NCBI RefSeq assembly: GCF_943914565.1
Contig: NZ_CALUCN010000001.1
Span: forward strand, 62,001 to 126,000
From: an uncultured Tessaracoccus sp.
Lineage (GTDB): Bacteria; Actinomycetota; Actinomycetes; Propionibacteriales; Propionibacteriaceae
Reading direction: 5' to 3'
DNA length: 64,000 nucleotides
Positions 51,146-60,432 of this stretch are shown one piece after another. The position numbers were made by a program, and so were the translations under genes. The notes beneath the pieces are model-generated. The model saw only the letters and a list, made by a program, of their open reading frames with translations. It searched no databases and was not told the origin of the DNA. The first letter of the stretch is position 1. Every line of letters starts with the position of its first letter.

Positions 51146-52054
51146 ATGCGGTGGATGGGCGTGGACCTGGGCGGGACGAGCACGCGCGTGGTGGTCGCAT
51201 CGAGCGACGGCGACGTCGTCGCTGCCGGGCGTGCCGCGGGCGGCAATCCGCGGTCCTCGCTCGGGGACCCGGCCGAGAACCTCGCCGCCGCCATCCGCAG
51301 CGCTGATGTGGGGGCCGTCACCCACGTCGGCATCGGCGCGGCAGGGACCGGCTCGGCTCGCCGCGACGAGGTGCTCGCCACCCTCCGACGGGGGCTCGCC
51401 CTCGCGGGCATCGACGCCCCGGTCACGTTCGACACCGATTTCGGCATCGCCTACCGGGCCGCGGCGCCGGGCGGCGACGGCCGGCTGCTGCTGGCCGGCA
51501 CCGGCGCGGTGGCCGCGCGGTTCGAGGGCTGGGGGCTCGTGCGTCGCTTCGACGGCCTCGGCCCACTGCTGGGTGACTCCGGCTCCGGCGCGTGGATCGG
51601 CCGCGAGGCGCTGCGCGCCGTCGCCCGTGCACTCGACGGGTGCGGTCCGGCGACCGCGCTCACGGCGCCGGTGCTCGCCCACCTCGGCGTCGACCCCGCC
51701 ACGGCCGACCCGGCCCAGGCGCTCGTCCGCGCCACCGACGGCCTCCGCCCGGCCAGGTGGGCGGAGTTCGCGCGGTTCGTGATCGAGCACGAGGACGACG
51801 AGACGGCCGCCGGTGTCCTCGACGACGCGGCCCGGGCGCTGCTGGACACCCTCGCGTGCGCGGGGGAGGGGCCCGTCGTGCTCGCCGGTGGCGTGCTGGC
51901 AGGGGGAGGCCTGCGTCGCAGGATCGAGGACGCCGTCGGGCCCGCTCCCCACGCGGCGTTCCCCGTCGTGGGTGCGTGCGCGCTCGCGGCTGCCGCGGCC
52001 GGGGGCGCGCTCGACCGCGAGCGGCTCGCCGCCGCACTCGCCGCGCGGGGCTGA
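51146..52054 (+). CDS. BadF/BcrA-type amino-sugar kinase (NagK/MurK-like)
   Basis: 302-residue ASKHA-fold kinase. The phosphate-1 motif is MGVDLGGTSTRVVV, with GTGAVAARF and GDSGSGAWIGREAL as later nucleotide motifs. Proteins of this group phosphorylate GlcNAc or MurNAc, for example clostridial MurK. Next to murQ, the likely task is to make MurNAc 6-phosphate and/or GlcNAc 6-phosphate from sugars released in the cytoplasm. It lacks the cluster cysteines of dehydratase activators. TAGGGT (51113-51118) is the probable -10. Confidence 0.85.
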   Translation: MRWMGVDLGGTSTRVVVASSDGDVVAAGRAAGGNPRSSLGDPAENLAAAIRSADVGAVTHVGIGAAGTGSARRDEVLATLRRGLALAGIDAPVTFDTDFGIAYRAAAPGGDGRLLLAGTGAVAARFEGWGLVRRFDGLGPLLGDSGSGAWIGREALRAVARALDGCGPATALTAPVLAHLGVDPATADPAQALVRATDGLRPARWAEFARFVIEHEDDETAAGVLDDAARALLDTLACAGEGPVVLAGGVLAGGGLRRRIEDAVGPAPHAAFPVVGACALAAAAAGGALDRERLAAALAARG

Positions 52055-52064
52055 GCCCCGCAGG

Positions 52065-52994
52065 TCAACCGCCCAGCGCCGCCCGGAGGTGGCCGTCGGC
52101 GTCGGCCAACAGTGCCCGGGCCTCCTTTGCGTCCACGCCGCGACGCAGGACCACCACGGCAGTCTTCACGTGCCCGTCGCACTGCTCGAGCGCGGCGCGC
52201 GCGGTGGCCTCGTCGACCTGCCCGAGCTGCATGACGAGCCGCAGCGCCCGGGCCAGGAGCTTGTTGTTGGTCGCGGCCACGTCGACCATGAGGTTGCCGT
52301 AGGTCTTGCCGAGCTTCACCATCGTGAGCGTCGAGAGCATGTTGAGCACCTGTTTCTGCGCCGAGCCCGCCTTGAGTCGTGTCGAGCCGGTGATGACCTC
52401 GGGCCCCACGACCACCTCGATCGGGTGCTGCACGGCCCGCGACAGCGCGCAGTCGCGGTTGCTCGCGATGCCGATCGTCGTCGCGCCGAGCTCCGTGGCG
52501 GACCCGATCGCGCCCAGCACGTACGGCGTCCGACCCGACGCCGAGATCCCCACGACGACGTCCTCCGCCCTCGGAGCGCGGGCCCGGAGGTCCCGGGCGC
52601 CCTGCTCGACGGCGTCCTCGGCGCCCTCGACGGCCTCCGTGATCGCCGACGGCCCGCCGGCGATGATGCCCTGGACGAGCGCGGGGTCGGTGGAGAACGT
52701 GGGCGGGCACTCCGACGCATCGAGGATGCCGAGCCGCCCGGGTGTGCCGGCTCCGACGTAGAACATCCGGCCCCCTGCCCCCAGCGCGGCGGCAGCCGCG
52801 TCGACGGCGGCGCAGATCTGTGCCGAGGCACGGGCCACGGCTCTGGGCACCTCGGCCTCGGCCTCGTTCATCACGCGCACCATGTCGGCGGTGTCCATGA
52901 GGTCGAGGTCGCGCAGGCGGGGGTCCGCCATCTCGGTGGTGCACCCGTCGAGGGCGGGCAAGGAGGGCTCGGGAGAGGCCACGGTGAACTCCAC
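52065..52994 (-). CDS. murQ: N-acetylmuramic acid 6-phosphate etherase
   Basis: 309 residues with a SIS domain. It cleaves the lactyl ether of MurNAc 6-phosphate, giving GlcNAc 6-phosphate and D-lactate. Catalytic glutamates correspond to Glu95 in DASECPPTF and Glu126 in AVEGAED; VVVGISASGRTPYVLGA is the SIS phosphate-binding loop. It is convergent with the kinase gene (ten bases between stops) and divergent from the importer operon. Confidence 0.95.
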   Translation of the reverse strand: MEFTVASPEPSLPALDGCTTEMADPRLRDLDLMDTADMVRVMNEAEAEVPRAVARASAQICAAVDAAAAALGAGGRMFYVGAGTPGRLGILDASECPPTFSTDPALVQGIIAGGPSAITEAVEGAEDAVEQGARDLRARAPRAEDVVVGISASGRTPYVLGAIGSATELGATTIGIASNRDCALSRAVQHPIEVVVGPEVITGSTRLKAGSAQKQVLNMLSTLTMVKLGKTYGNLMVDVAATNNKLLARALRLVMQLGQVDEATARAALEQCDGHVKTAVVVLRRGVDAKEARALLADADGHLRAALGG

Positions 52995-53311
52995 TTCGCT
53001 CCGGTCACACGACGAGCATGGAAACTGATCTGCGCCGCGTGAGACTGTGAAGGAAGATTAACTACATACCGTGAGCCTTGTCAACGGTCCCGGCTCCGTG
53101 TGGCCGGACCACTCCGAACGAGCTGCCCAGCGCTACTTGTCCCGCGAGGAGGAAAGTATTTGTCCCAATCTGGCGCAATGCAGGAAAATGCTTGACCTTC
53201 CGGGTGAGCAGTCCTATGCTCGGTGGACACCGTGATCGGTGGACACCATGCGCACAAGGCATGACGCGCAGCATCGCGCGTGCATGGTGGGTGACTTGGG
53301 AAGGAACAAGG
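52995..53311. promoter_or_regulatory. divergent regulatory region, murQ / importer operon
   Basis: No gene in these 317 bases. For murQ, minus-strand TTGACA (53079-53084) and TTAATC (53056-53061) are 17 apart. For the importer, TTGACC (53192-53197) and TATGCT (53215-53220) are 17 apart. A direct repeat TCGGTGGACACC (53220-53231 and 53236-53247) sits exactly at the expected start point and is a likely regulator site. Confidence 0.65.
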
Positions 53312-55000
53312 ATGTTGACCAAGAGAGCTTGGAGGCGGGTGGCGGTGACGGCCGTGGCGACGGCGATGCTCGGCCTCTCCGCGTGTGGCGGCGGATCGGG
53401 CGACGGCGCGAAGGGTGGGGGTGACGACGCACCGCAGGGCCCCGTCCTCTCGATCTTCGCGGGGTCGCAGACGCCGATCGTGGCGAACTTCAACCCCTAC
53501 TCGCCGACGCTGCTCCCGGGCACCTTGGGATCGATCTACGAGCCGCTGTTCTACTACAACAAGGCGCAGGTCGAGGACCCGATGCCGATGCTCGGTGAGT
53601 CCTTCGAGTGGGCCGAGGACGGCACGTCGATGACGGTCACGATCCGCGAGGGCGTGAAGTGGAACGACGGCAAGGACCTCACCGTCGACGACGTGATCTA
53701 CTCGTTCACCAACGACGCGGTGCAGATGGACTTCGTCAAGGATGCCAAGAAGGTCGACGACAAGACCGTCGAGCTGCAGTTCGACGGCGCGCAGTACACC
53801 AACGAGTACTCGATCCTCGGCTCGACGTACATCGTGCCCAAGCACGTGTTCGAGTCCCAGGACGACCTGATCGCGTTCGCGAACGCCGAGGACCCCGTCG
53901 GCACCGGCCCGTTCAAGGTCTCCACCGTGACCGACGCGTCGTACAACGTCGTGAAGAATGACCAGTACTGGGACAAGGAGCGCCCCAAGATCAACGAGGT
54001 CCAGTACCTCGGCATCGACGGCAACTCCTCGGCCGAGTCGCTGTTCAAGGCCGGTCAGCTCGACTACTCGACGATGTTCGTGCCCGATCCGAAGACCCTC
54101 ACCGGGGACGGGCGGCTGGGCTACCTCCGGCTGAGTTCGCCGAACCCGCTCACGATCCTCACCTGCTCCAACGCAGAGCTGGGCTGCAAGGGCGCGCAGA
54201 CGGACAAGGCGGTCCGCCAGGCGTTCAGCAAGGCGATCAACCGCGACGTCGTGAACGAGAAGGCCTACTACGGCCACTCGAGCCTCGCCGCGCCGACGTT
54301 CACCCTGCCTGATCGCGACGAGAAGTGGGTCAAGGACGGTCTGCCGAAGCTGGTCCCCGGTGACGCCGACGTCGCCGGCGCCAAGAAGGTCATGGAGGAC
54401 GCCGGCTGGACGCTCGGCTCCGACGGCGTCTACGCCAAGGACGGCCAGCGTGCCTCGTTCACCCTCGCCTCGGTCGAGGGTTGGTCCGACGCCAACGCTG
54501 CCGGCGAGCTGATCTCGTCGCAGGCCAAGCAGGCCGGCATCGAGGCCAAGGCCGAGACCGTGACGCTCGACCAGTACACCGAGATGCGGCAGAACGGCAA
54601 GTACGAGATGATCATCTCCGCACTGCTCGGCACCTCGGTGTCCGACCCGTACATGATCTACCGCAACTCCTTCACCACCGCGTACACGACGAAGGTGGGC
54701 ACCCCGCTCGGGGCGCAGCAGACCAACTTCGCCCGGTACTCCAACCCGAAGGTCGACGAGGCCGTGAAGCAGGCGGCCGAGACCAACGACGAGGCGAAGA
54801 AGAAGGAACTCTACGGCATCGTCGAGGAAGCCATCGTCGAGGACGTGCCCTACATCCCGATGTTCCACGGCGGCTCGCAGACCTTCTTCAACCAGGTCGA
54901 CTTCGAGGGCTGGCCCAGCGAGGACGACCTCTACGCCTTCCCCGCGTCGTGGGACGGCCTGCAGGCCGGCTACGTCCTGTCGAAGGTCTCCTACAAGTGA
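53312..55000 (+). CDS. peptide-type ABC importer binding lipoprotein
   Basis: 562-residue family 5 solute-binding protein. A lipoprotein signal ends at GLSAC (Cys25), and the domain includes DGTSMTVTIREGVKWNDGKD. Such proteins bind oligopeptides, oligosaccharides or muropeptides. Its locus is surrounded by murQ, hexosaminidases and NamZ, so cell-wall saccharides or muropeptides are the likely cargo (inference). The ATG at 53312 follows AAGGAACAAGG; an earlier in-frame start would include the promoter. Confidence 0.88.
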   Translation: MLTKRAWRRVAVTAVATAMLGLSACGGGSGDGAKGGGDDAPQGPVLSIFAGSQTPIVANFNPYSPTLLPGTLGSIYEPLFYYNKAQVEDPMPMLGESFEWAEDGTSMTVTIREGVKWNDGKDLTVDDVIYSFTNDAVQMDFVKDAKKVDDKTVELQFDGAQYTNEYSILGSTYIVPKHVFESQDDLIAFANAEDPVGTGPFKVSTVTDASYNVVKNDQYWDKERPKINEVQYLGIDGNSSAESLFKAGQLDYSTMFVPDPKTLTGDGRLGYLRLSSPNPLTILTCSNAELGCKGAQTDKAVRQAFSKAINRDVVNEKAYYGHSSLAAPTFTLPDRDEKWVKDGLPKLVPGDADVAGAKKVMEDAGWTLGSDGVYAKDGQRASFTLASVEGWSDANAAGELISSQAKQAGIEAKAETVTLDQYTEMRQNGKYEMIISALLGTSVSDPYMIYRNSFTTAYTTKVGTPLGAQQTNFARYSNPKVDEAVKQAAETNDEAKKKELYGIVEEAIVEDVPYIPMFHGGSQTFFNQVDFEGWPSEDDLYAFPASWDGLQAGYVLSKVSYK

Positions 55001-55014
55001 CACCGACGGGTGCG

Positions 55015-55062
55015 GCGCCCCGGCGCGGGTGAGGACCCGCCGTCCCTCCCGCGCCGGGCGCC
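55015..55062 (+). terminator. intercistronic hairpin after the binding protein
   Basis: Arms around GCGCCC/CGGCGCGGG and CCCGCGCCGGGCGC form a stem of about 14 pairs with one bulged base. Such hairpins behind binding-protein genes usually lower downstream expression and stabilise the upstream mRNA. Confidence 0.55.
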
Positions 55063-55107
55063 GGACCCGCCGCCCACCGTCCGCAACGACCGAGGACCGA
55101 TGAGCTC

Positions 55108-56103
55108 GTGAAGTACTACCTCCGCCGAACAGGGTTCTACCTGATCACCCTCTGGGCAGCCATCTCGCTCAACTTCCTCCTCCCGAGGCTCATGCCCGGC
55201 GACGCCCGCTCGATCTTCATCGACAAGTTCATGCGACGCGGCGGCGAGATCACGCCCGCCATGGAGAAGTCCATCAACCTGGTCTTCGGCGAGCAGGACG
55301 CGTCGATGTGGGACCAGTACCTGCGCTACTGGAACAACCTCCTCCACGGCGACCTCGGCGTCTCGATCACGAAGTTCCCCGCACCTGTCACGCAGCTCAT
55401 CGGTGACGCGTTGCCGTGGACGCTGGTCCTCGTCGGCACCGCGACGATCATCTCGTTCTTCCTCGGCGTGGCGATCGGCGCCTACGCCGGCTGGAAGCGC
55501 GGCACCGCCGCCGACGCGTTCATCCCCGCGATGACGCTGCTGCAGTCGGTGCCCTACTTCTGGCTGGCGCTCATCTTCGTCGCGTACCTCTCGGTGCAGT
55601 GGCGGTTGTTCCCGATCATCGGCGGCTACTCGCTGAAGGAGTTCCCCGCCGGCCCGGAGCTCAGCTGGGCATTCGCGCAGAGCGCGCTCTACCACGCCGT
55701 GTTGCCTGCGCTCACGATCATCATCGCCTCCGTCGGCGGCTGGGTGCTCGGCATGCGCAACATGATGGTCTCCACCCTCTCGGAGGACTACGTCGTCACC
55801 GCCGAGGCCAAGGGGCTGCGCAAGGGTCGCATCTTCTTCTGGTACGCGACGCGCAACGCCGCGCTGCCGTCGATGGCGGCGTTCGGCATCACCTTGGGGT
55901 TCGTCGTCGCCGGCTCGATCGTGATGGAGCAGGTGTTCACGTATCCCGGCATCGGGAAACTCATGATCAACGCGGTCCAGGACAAGGACTACGCGCTGAT
56001 GCAGGGGGTCTTCCTCGTCATCACCGTCACGGTGCTGGCGGCGAACTTCCTCATGGACCTCATCTACGGCTTGATCGATCCGAGGGCACGCAACGATGTC
56101 TGA
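55108..56103 (+). CDS. peptide-type ABC importer permease (DppB-like)
   Basis: 331 residues with six transmembrane segments; the EAA loop is EDYVVTAEAKGLRKGRIFFW. GDLGVSITKFPAPV is typical of DppB/OppB. The GTG at 55108 is used. It overlaps the next permease by eight bases. Confidence 0.9.
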   Translation: MKYYLRRTGFYLITLWAAISLNFLLPRLMPGDARSIFIDKFMRRGGEITPAMEKSINLVFGEQDASMWDQYLRYWNNLLHGDLGVSITKFPAPVTQLIGDALPWTLVLVGTATIISFFLGVAIGAYAGWKRGTAADAFIPAMTLLQSVPYFWLALIFVAYLSVQWRLFPIIGGYSLKEFPAGPELSWAFAQSALYHAVLPALTIIIASVGGWVLGMRNMMVSTLSEDYVVTAEAKGLRKGRIFFWYATRNAALPSMAAFGITLGFVVAGSIVMEQVFTYPGIGKLMINAVQDKDYALMQGVFLVITVTVLAANFLMDLIYGLIDPRARNDV

Positions 56104-57139
56104 TCCCACCACGCACGCACCCACGCTCGAGACCGAGCCCACCCCGACCGACCACGCCAGCAGCCGGGTCGCGAAGCCGGGCGCGGCCGAACCCCCGTCG
56201 ATGGGCCGCTCGCGGCTCGGCTTCTCCCTGCCGCGCCTCGACGTCAAGCTGGGGCTCGGGCTCTTCCTCACGGTCTCGATCGTGCTGTTCGCCCTGTTCG
56301 GTCACTTCTTCACCCAGGACCCCCGCAACTACGACAACCCGACGTTCGCACCGCCCAGCGCGGAGCACCTCCTGGGCACCAACAACCTGGGAGCCGACCT
56401 GCTCGCACAGGTCGCAGAAGGAGCCAAGGGCTCCCTGCTCGTCGGGCTGACCGCCGGCTTCATCGCGGTGACGCTCTCGCTGTTCTTCGGCATCGTCGCG
56501 GGCTACATGGGCGGATTCGTCGACGAGCTGCTGTCGCTCATCACGAACATCATGCTGGTCATCCCCGGGCTGCCGCTGGTCATCGTCATCGCCTCCTACA
56601 TGGAGGCCAGGTCGATGTGGATCATCGCGCTCGTCCTCGGCTTCACCTCGTGGGCCGGCGGCGCCGTCGTGCTCCGGCTGCAGGCGAAGTCACTGCGCAC
56701 GAGGGACTACGTCGCCGCGGCGCGGGTGGCCGGCGAGCGCACCCACCGGATCATCCTCGTCGAGATCCTGCCGAACCTGCTGCCACTGCTGGCGGCGATG
56801 TTCCTCTCTGCGGTCGTCCTCGCGATCCTGTCCGAGGCCGGCCTGTCGTTCCTGGGCCTCGGCCCGTCGGGTGCGATCACGTGGGGCACGATGCTCAACC
56901 AGGCGTCGCAGCACAACGCGTTCCACGTCGGCGCATGGTGGTGGTTCATCCCGCCCGGCGCGCTCATCGCCCTGCTCGGGTGCGGGCTGTCGCTCATCAA
57001 CTTCGCCATCGACGAGACGATCAACCCGAAGCTCCGCAACGCCCCGGACGCCGTGCGTCGCGTCCGCAAGGAGGAGCGGGAGCGTCGTCGCGCCCGACGG
57101 GCGGCCCAGACGTCCGGCCGAAAGGAGCAGGACCGGTGA
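56096..57139 (+). CDS. peptide-type ABC importer permease (DppC-like)
   Basis: 347 residues. A cytoplasmic tail of about 55 residues precedes the first helix. HLLGTNNLGADLLAQVAEGA and the EAA loop RDYVAAARVAGERTHRI are DppC-type. It overlaps both neighbours (eight bases upstream, GTGA downstream). Confidence 0.9.
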   Translation: MSDPTTHAPTLETEPTPTDHASSRVAKPGAAEPPSMGRSRLGFSLPRLDVKLGLGLFLTVSIVLFALFGHFFTQDPRNYDNPTFAPPSAEHLLGTNNLGADLLAQVAEGAKGSLLVGLTAGFIAVTLSLFFGIVAGYMGGFVDELLSLITNIMLVIPGLPLVIVIASYMEARSMWIIALVLGFTSWAGGAVVLRLQAKSLRTRDYVAAARVAGERTHRIILVEILPNLLPLLAAMFLSAVVLAILSEAGLSFLGLGPSGAITWGTMLNQASQHNAFHVGAWWWFIPPGALIALLGCGLSLINFAIDETINPKLRNAPDAVRRVRKEERERRRARRAAQTSGRKEQDR

Positions 57140-58029
57140 ATCCCCTCACCACCAGCGCACACGACGAGTACCTGGCGCAGCAGACGCCGGTGCTCACCGC
57201 GACCGACATGACGATCGACTACGCCGTGCAGCCGCCGGTCCGGGCCGTCGAGGACGTCTCGCTGACGCTGCACCGTGGGGAGATCCTGGGGCTGGCCGGG
57301 GAGTCGGGGTGCGGCAAGACGACGCTCGCCTACGGCATCAACCGCCTACTCAAACCGCCGGCGATCCTGCGCAGCGGCGCGGTCACGCTCCACGACCCCG
57401 AGGACGGCGACGTCGACGTGACGAACCTCACTGGCGAGGCGCTCCGGCGCTTCCGCTGGGACAAGATCTCGATGGTCTTCCAGGGTGCGATGAACGCGCT
57501 CAACCCGGTGATCTCGGTCAAGGCGCAGCTCTTCGACGTCTTCTCCACGCACCGACCCGAGATGTCGAAGACCGAGAAACGCGCGGCGTCGGAGGAGTTG
57601 CTCGAGCTCGTGGGCGTCGACAAGGCGCGGCTCACCGCGTACCCGCACGAGCTCTCCGGCGGCATGCGGCAGCGCGTCATGATCGCGATGGCGCTGGCCC
57701 TCCACCCACCGGTGATGATCATGGACGAGCCCACCACGGCACTCGACGTCGTGGTGCAGCGCGGGATCCTGCGCGAGATCATGCGGCTGCGCGAGCAGTT
57801 CCGGTTCGCCGTGATGTTCATCACCCACGACCTGCCGATGCTGCTCGAGATCTCCGACCGCGTCGCGGTGATGAAGGAGGGACGCATCGTCGAGATCAAC
57901 ACGTCGAGGGAACTCTACGAACACCCCCAGCACGAGTACACGCAACAGCTGCTGCGCTCGTTCCCGTCGCTGCTCGGGGAACGAGGAGGATTCGTGCGAC
58001 AGGGTGAAGGAGCGGGCCATGGCGCTTGA
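57136..58029 (+). CDS. peptide-type ABC importer ATPase (DppD-like)
   Basis: 297 residues. Walker A GESGCGKTTLAYGINRLL, signature LSGGMRQRVMIAMAL, Walker B VMIMDEPTTALD. The C-terminal oligopeptide/HPY extension with cysteine cluster found in many DppD/OppD proteins is missing; the chain ends soon after the nucleotide domain. The GTG overlaps the permease stop. Confidence 0.9.
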   Translation: MNPLTTSAHDEYLAQQTPVLTATDMTIDYAVQPPVRAVEDVSLTLHRGEILGLAGESGCGKTTLAYGINRLLKPPAILRSGAVTLHDPEDGDVDVTNLTGEALRRFRWDKISMVFQGAMNALNPVISVKAQLFDVFSTHRPEMSKTEKRAASEELLELVGVDKARLTAYPHELSGGMRQRVMIAMALALHPPVMIMDEPTTALDVVVQRGILREIMRLREQFRFAVMFITHDLPMLLEISDRVAVMKEGRIVEINTSRELYEHPQHEYTQQLLRSFPSLLGERGGFVRQGEGAGHGA

Positions 58030-58864
58030 GGTGACCAATCTGACGAAACGATTCCGGATCCGCAAGGGCCTGCGGTCCTCGGACCTCGTCGCGGTCGACG
58101 ACGTGTCCTTCACCATCGAACCGGGCAGGACCATCGCGCTGGTGGGGGAGTCTGGCTCGGGCAAGTCGACGATCGCGAAGATGATCCTGCGGCTCGAACG
58201 CCCCACCGCGGGCAGCGTCACCATCGACGGCATCTCGTCGACCGCCCATGGACGGTCCGCGAAGGACTACCTCCACCTCGTGCAGATGGTGTTCCAGGAC
58301 CCGTTCGCGTCACTGAACCCGTACCACACGATCGGCCACCACATCGAACGCCCGCTGAAGATCCACGACAAGGTCCGCGGCCGGGCCGAGACCCGCGCCA
58401 AGGTCGAGGAGCTGCTCGAGCGGGTGAACCTCACGCCGACGGGGGACATGGCCGACCGACGTCCCCACGAACTCTCCGGCGGCCAACGGCAGCGCGTCGC
58501 GATCGCCCGCGCGCTGGCGCCGGGTGCGAAGTACCTCATCGCGGACGAGCCCGTCTCGATGCTCGACGTCTCGATCCGGCTGTCGGTGCTGAACCTGCTG
58601 GCCAGGCTCCAGCGCGAGGAGCACCTGGGCGTGCTGTACATCACGCACGACCTCGCCACTGCCAGACACTTCTCCGACGAGATCATGGTCATGTACAAGG
58701 GCCGCATCGTCGAGCGCGGCCCGTCGGACGAGGTCATCCTGCACCCGAGGCACGAGTACACGAAGCTGCTGCTCGACGCGGCCCCCGACCCCTCGCACCA
58801 CGGCCGGATGAAGCGCGAGGTCCACGAGGAGTTCCTTGCGGCCACGGGCGGCGACGAGCCGTGA
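58019..58864 (+). CDS. peptide-type ABC importer ATPase (DppF-like)
   Basis: 281 residues. Walker A GESGSGKSTIAKMIL, signature LSGGQRQRVAIARAL, Walker B YLIADEPVSMLD. Also short at the C-terminus. The ATG at 58019 has GTGAAGGAGCGG upstream; a GTG five codons earlier is less likely. It overlaps the hexosaminidase start by four bases, linking importer and glycosidases in one operon. Confidence 0.9.
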   Translation: MALEVTNLTKRFRIRKGLRSSDLVAVDDVSFTIEPGRTIALVGESGSGKSTIAKMILRLERPTAGSVTIDGISSTAHGRSAKDYLHLVQMVFQDPFASLNPYHTIGHHIERPLKIHDKVRGRAETRAKVEELLERVNLTPTGDMADRRPHELSGGQRQRVAIARALAPGAKYLIADEPVSMLDVSIRLSVLNLLARLQREEHLGVLYITHDLATARHFSDEIMVMYKGRIVERGPSDEVILHPRHEYTKLLLDAAPDPSHHGRMKREVHEEFLAATGGDEP

Positions 58865-60432
58865 GCAGCGTCGTGATCCCCCTGCCGCGCGCCTGGTCCG
58901 CGACGGGCGGTGAGCTCGCCGTCCCGCCCGAGCTCACCGTCGCCGGTGACGACGAGGCCCTCGTGGCCGCGCGCCCATTCGTGCGCGCGCTCGAGGACTG
59001 CGGGGCGGTCACGGCGGTCGCCCGCGCCGACGACGGGTTCCTCCGGCTCGTGACCGAAGCCTCCGACGACGAGTCCTACCGCATCACCGTCGACGACGGC
59101 GTCGAACTCCGCGGCGGCCCGCAGGGGCTCCGCTGGGGGGCGCAGACCCTGCGCGCCATGCTGCCGGCGGCGTGCCTCATGCCCGGGTCCGGGGCACGAG
59201 CCGTGCTGCCGCGCGGCGTCCTCCGCGACGCGCCCGCGCATCCCTGGCGCGGACTGCTCATCGACGTGGCCAGGCACTGGATGCCCGTCACCTGGCTGCG
59301 CCGCGTCGTGGACATCGCCGCGTTCCACAAGCTCAACCGCCTCCACCTGCACCTCACCGACGACCAGGGGTGGCGCATGCCGGTGGCGGCGTACGCGAGG
59401 CTCACCACCGTCGGGGCCCGACGTCGGGAGACTCTCGTCGGCCCGGCGCCGGGGGACCGGTACGACGGCGTCCCCCACGGCGGCGCCTATACCCGCGCCG
59501 AGCTCGAGGCGCTCGTCGCCCACGCGCGTGAGCAGGGCGTCACGATCGTCCCGGAGATCGACCTCCCCGGCCACATGGTCGCCGCGATCGCTGCCTACCC
59601 CGAGTGGGGCAACCACCCCGACCCCGTCGAGGTGATGACGACGTGGGGCATCTCGTCGACGATCATCAACACCCGCCCGGGGACCCTCGACGCCCTGCGG
59701 ACGATCCTCGACGAGGTGATGGACGTCTTCGACTCCCCGTGGATCCACCTGGGCGGCGACGAGGTGCCGACCACCGAATGGGAGGCCTCGCTCGAGGTGG
59801 CCCGGCTCATGGAGCGCGAGGGCATCGACGAGGTGCGCGGTGTCCAGGGCTGGATCATGGACCAACTCCTCGATCACGTGCGCCGCGCGGGCCGCACGCC
59901 CGTCGTGTGGGGCGAGGCCATGGACGCCGGGATCACCGGGGACGTCGTCGTCCAGGCGTGGACAGAGCCGTCGCAGGTCGAACGCGCCCTGGCGCGCGGG
60001 CACCGCACCGTCGCGTCGCCGCAACAGCACTGGTACCTCAACTGGTCGGCCGCGCAGGGCGACGACGAACCCCTCGGGTTCGGCGTCGGCAAGGGGCTCG
60101 CCACCTCGGTCGAGGACGCCTGGGCCTACCGGGTCCCTGACGGGCTCCACGGGGTCGAGGGCGCGCTGTGGGCGGAGTACGTCACGACCCCGGAGGAGGC
60201 GTCTTACCACCTGCTGCCGCGCCTCGCCGTCGTCGCCGAGCGCGCGTGGGCAGGCAACGCCGACGACTGGGCGGGCTTCCGACGCCGACTCGAGGCACAG
60301 GTGCGACGCTACGAGCAGCTGGGCTGGGACCACCGTCCCCTCACCGGGCCCGGCCCCCGGTGGTCGCGCACGTGGACGGACGGCGACGGTGGCGCCGCCC
60401 GCGCGAGGAGGAGGGCGGACATCCATGGCTGA
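58861..60432 (+). CDS. GH20 beta-N-acetylhexosaminidase, cytoplasmic
   Basis: 523 residues. An N-terminal GH20b-like domain (about 1-125) precedes the TIM barrel. The catalytic pair is Asp300-Glu301 in WIHLGGDEVPTTEW. HLHLTDDQGWRMP and PEIDLPGHMVAA are further signatures. It has no signal peptide, so it should remove terminal beta-GlcNAc inside the cell from imported saccharides. GTG start overlapping the ATPase stop; overlaps the next gene by eight bases. Confidence 0.93.
   Translation: MSSVVIPLPRAWSATGGELAVPPELTVAGDDEALVAARPFVRALEDCGAVTAVARADDGFLRLVTEASDDESYRITVDDGVELRGGPQGLRWGAQTLRAMLPAACLMPGSGARAVLPRGVLRDAPAHPWRGLLIDVARHWMPVTWLRRVVDIAAFHKLNRLHLHLTDDQGWRMPVAAYARLTTVGARRRETLVGPAPGDRYDGVPHGGAYTRAELEALVAHAREQGVTIVPEIDLPGHMVAAIAAYPEWGNHPDPVEVMTTWGISSTIINTRPGTLDALRTILDEVMDVFDSPWIHLGGDEVPTTEWEASLEVARLMEREGIDEVRGVQGWIMDQLLDHVRRAGRTPVVWGEAMDAGITGDVVVQAWTEPSQVERALARGHRTVASPQQHWYLNWSAAQGDDEPLGFGVGKGLATSVEDAWAYRVPDGLHGVEGALWAEYVTTPEEASYHLLPRLAVVAERAWAGNADDWAGFRRRLEAQVRRYEQLGWDHRPLTGPGPRWSRTWTDGDGGAARARRRADIHG

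Noticed and set aside
51146..52054. BadF/BcrA similarity as a 2-hydroxyacyl-CoA dehydratase activator
   Set aside because: The cluster-binding cysteines of activators are missing and no dehydratase subunits are nearby; the murQ context supports an amino-sugar kinase.
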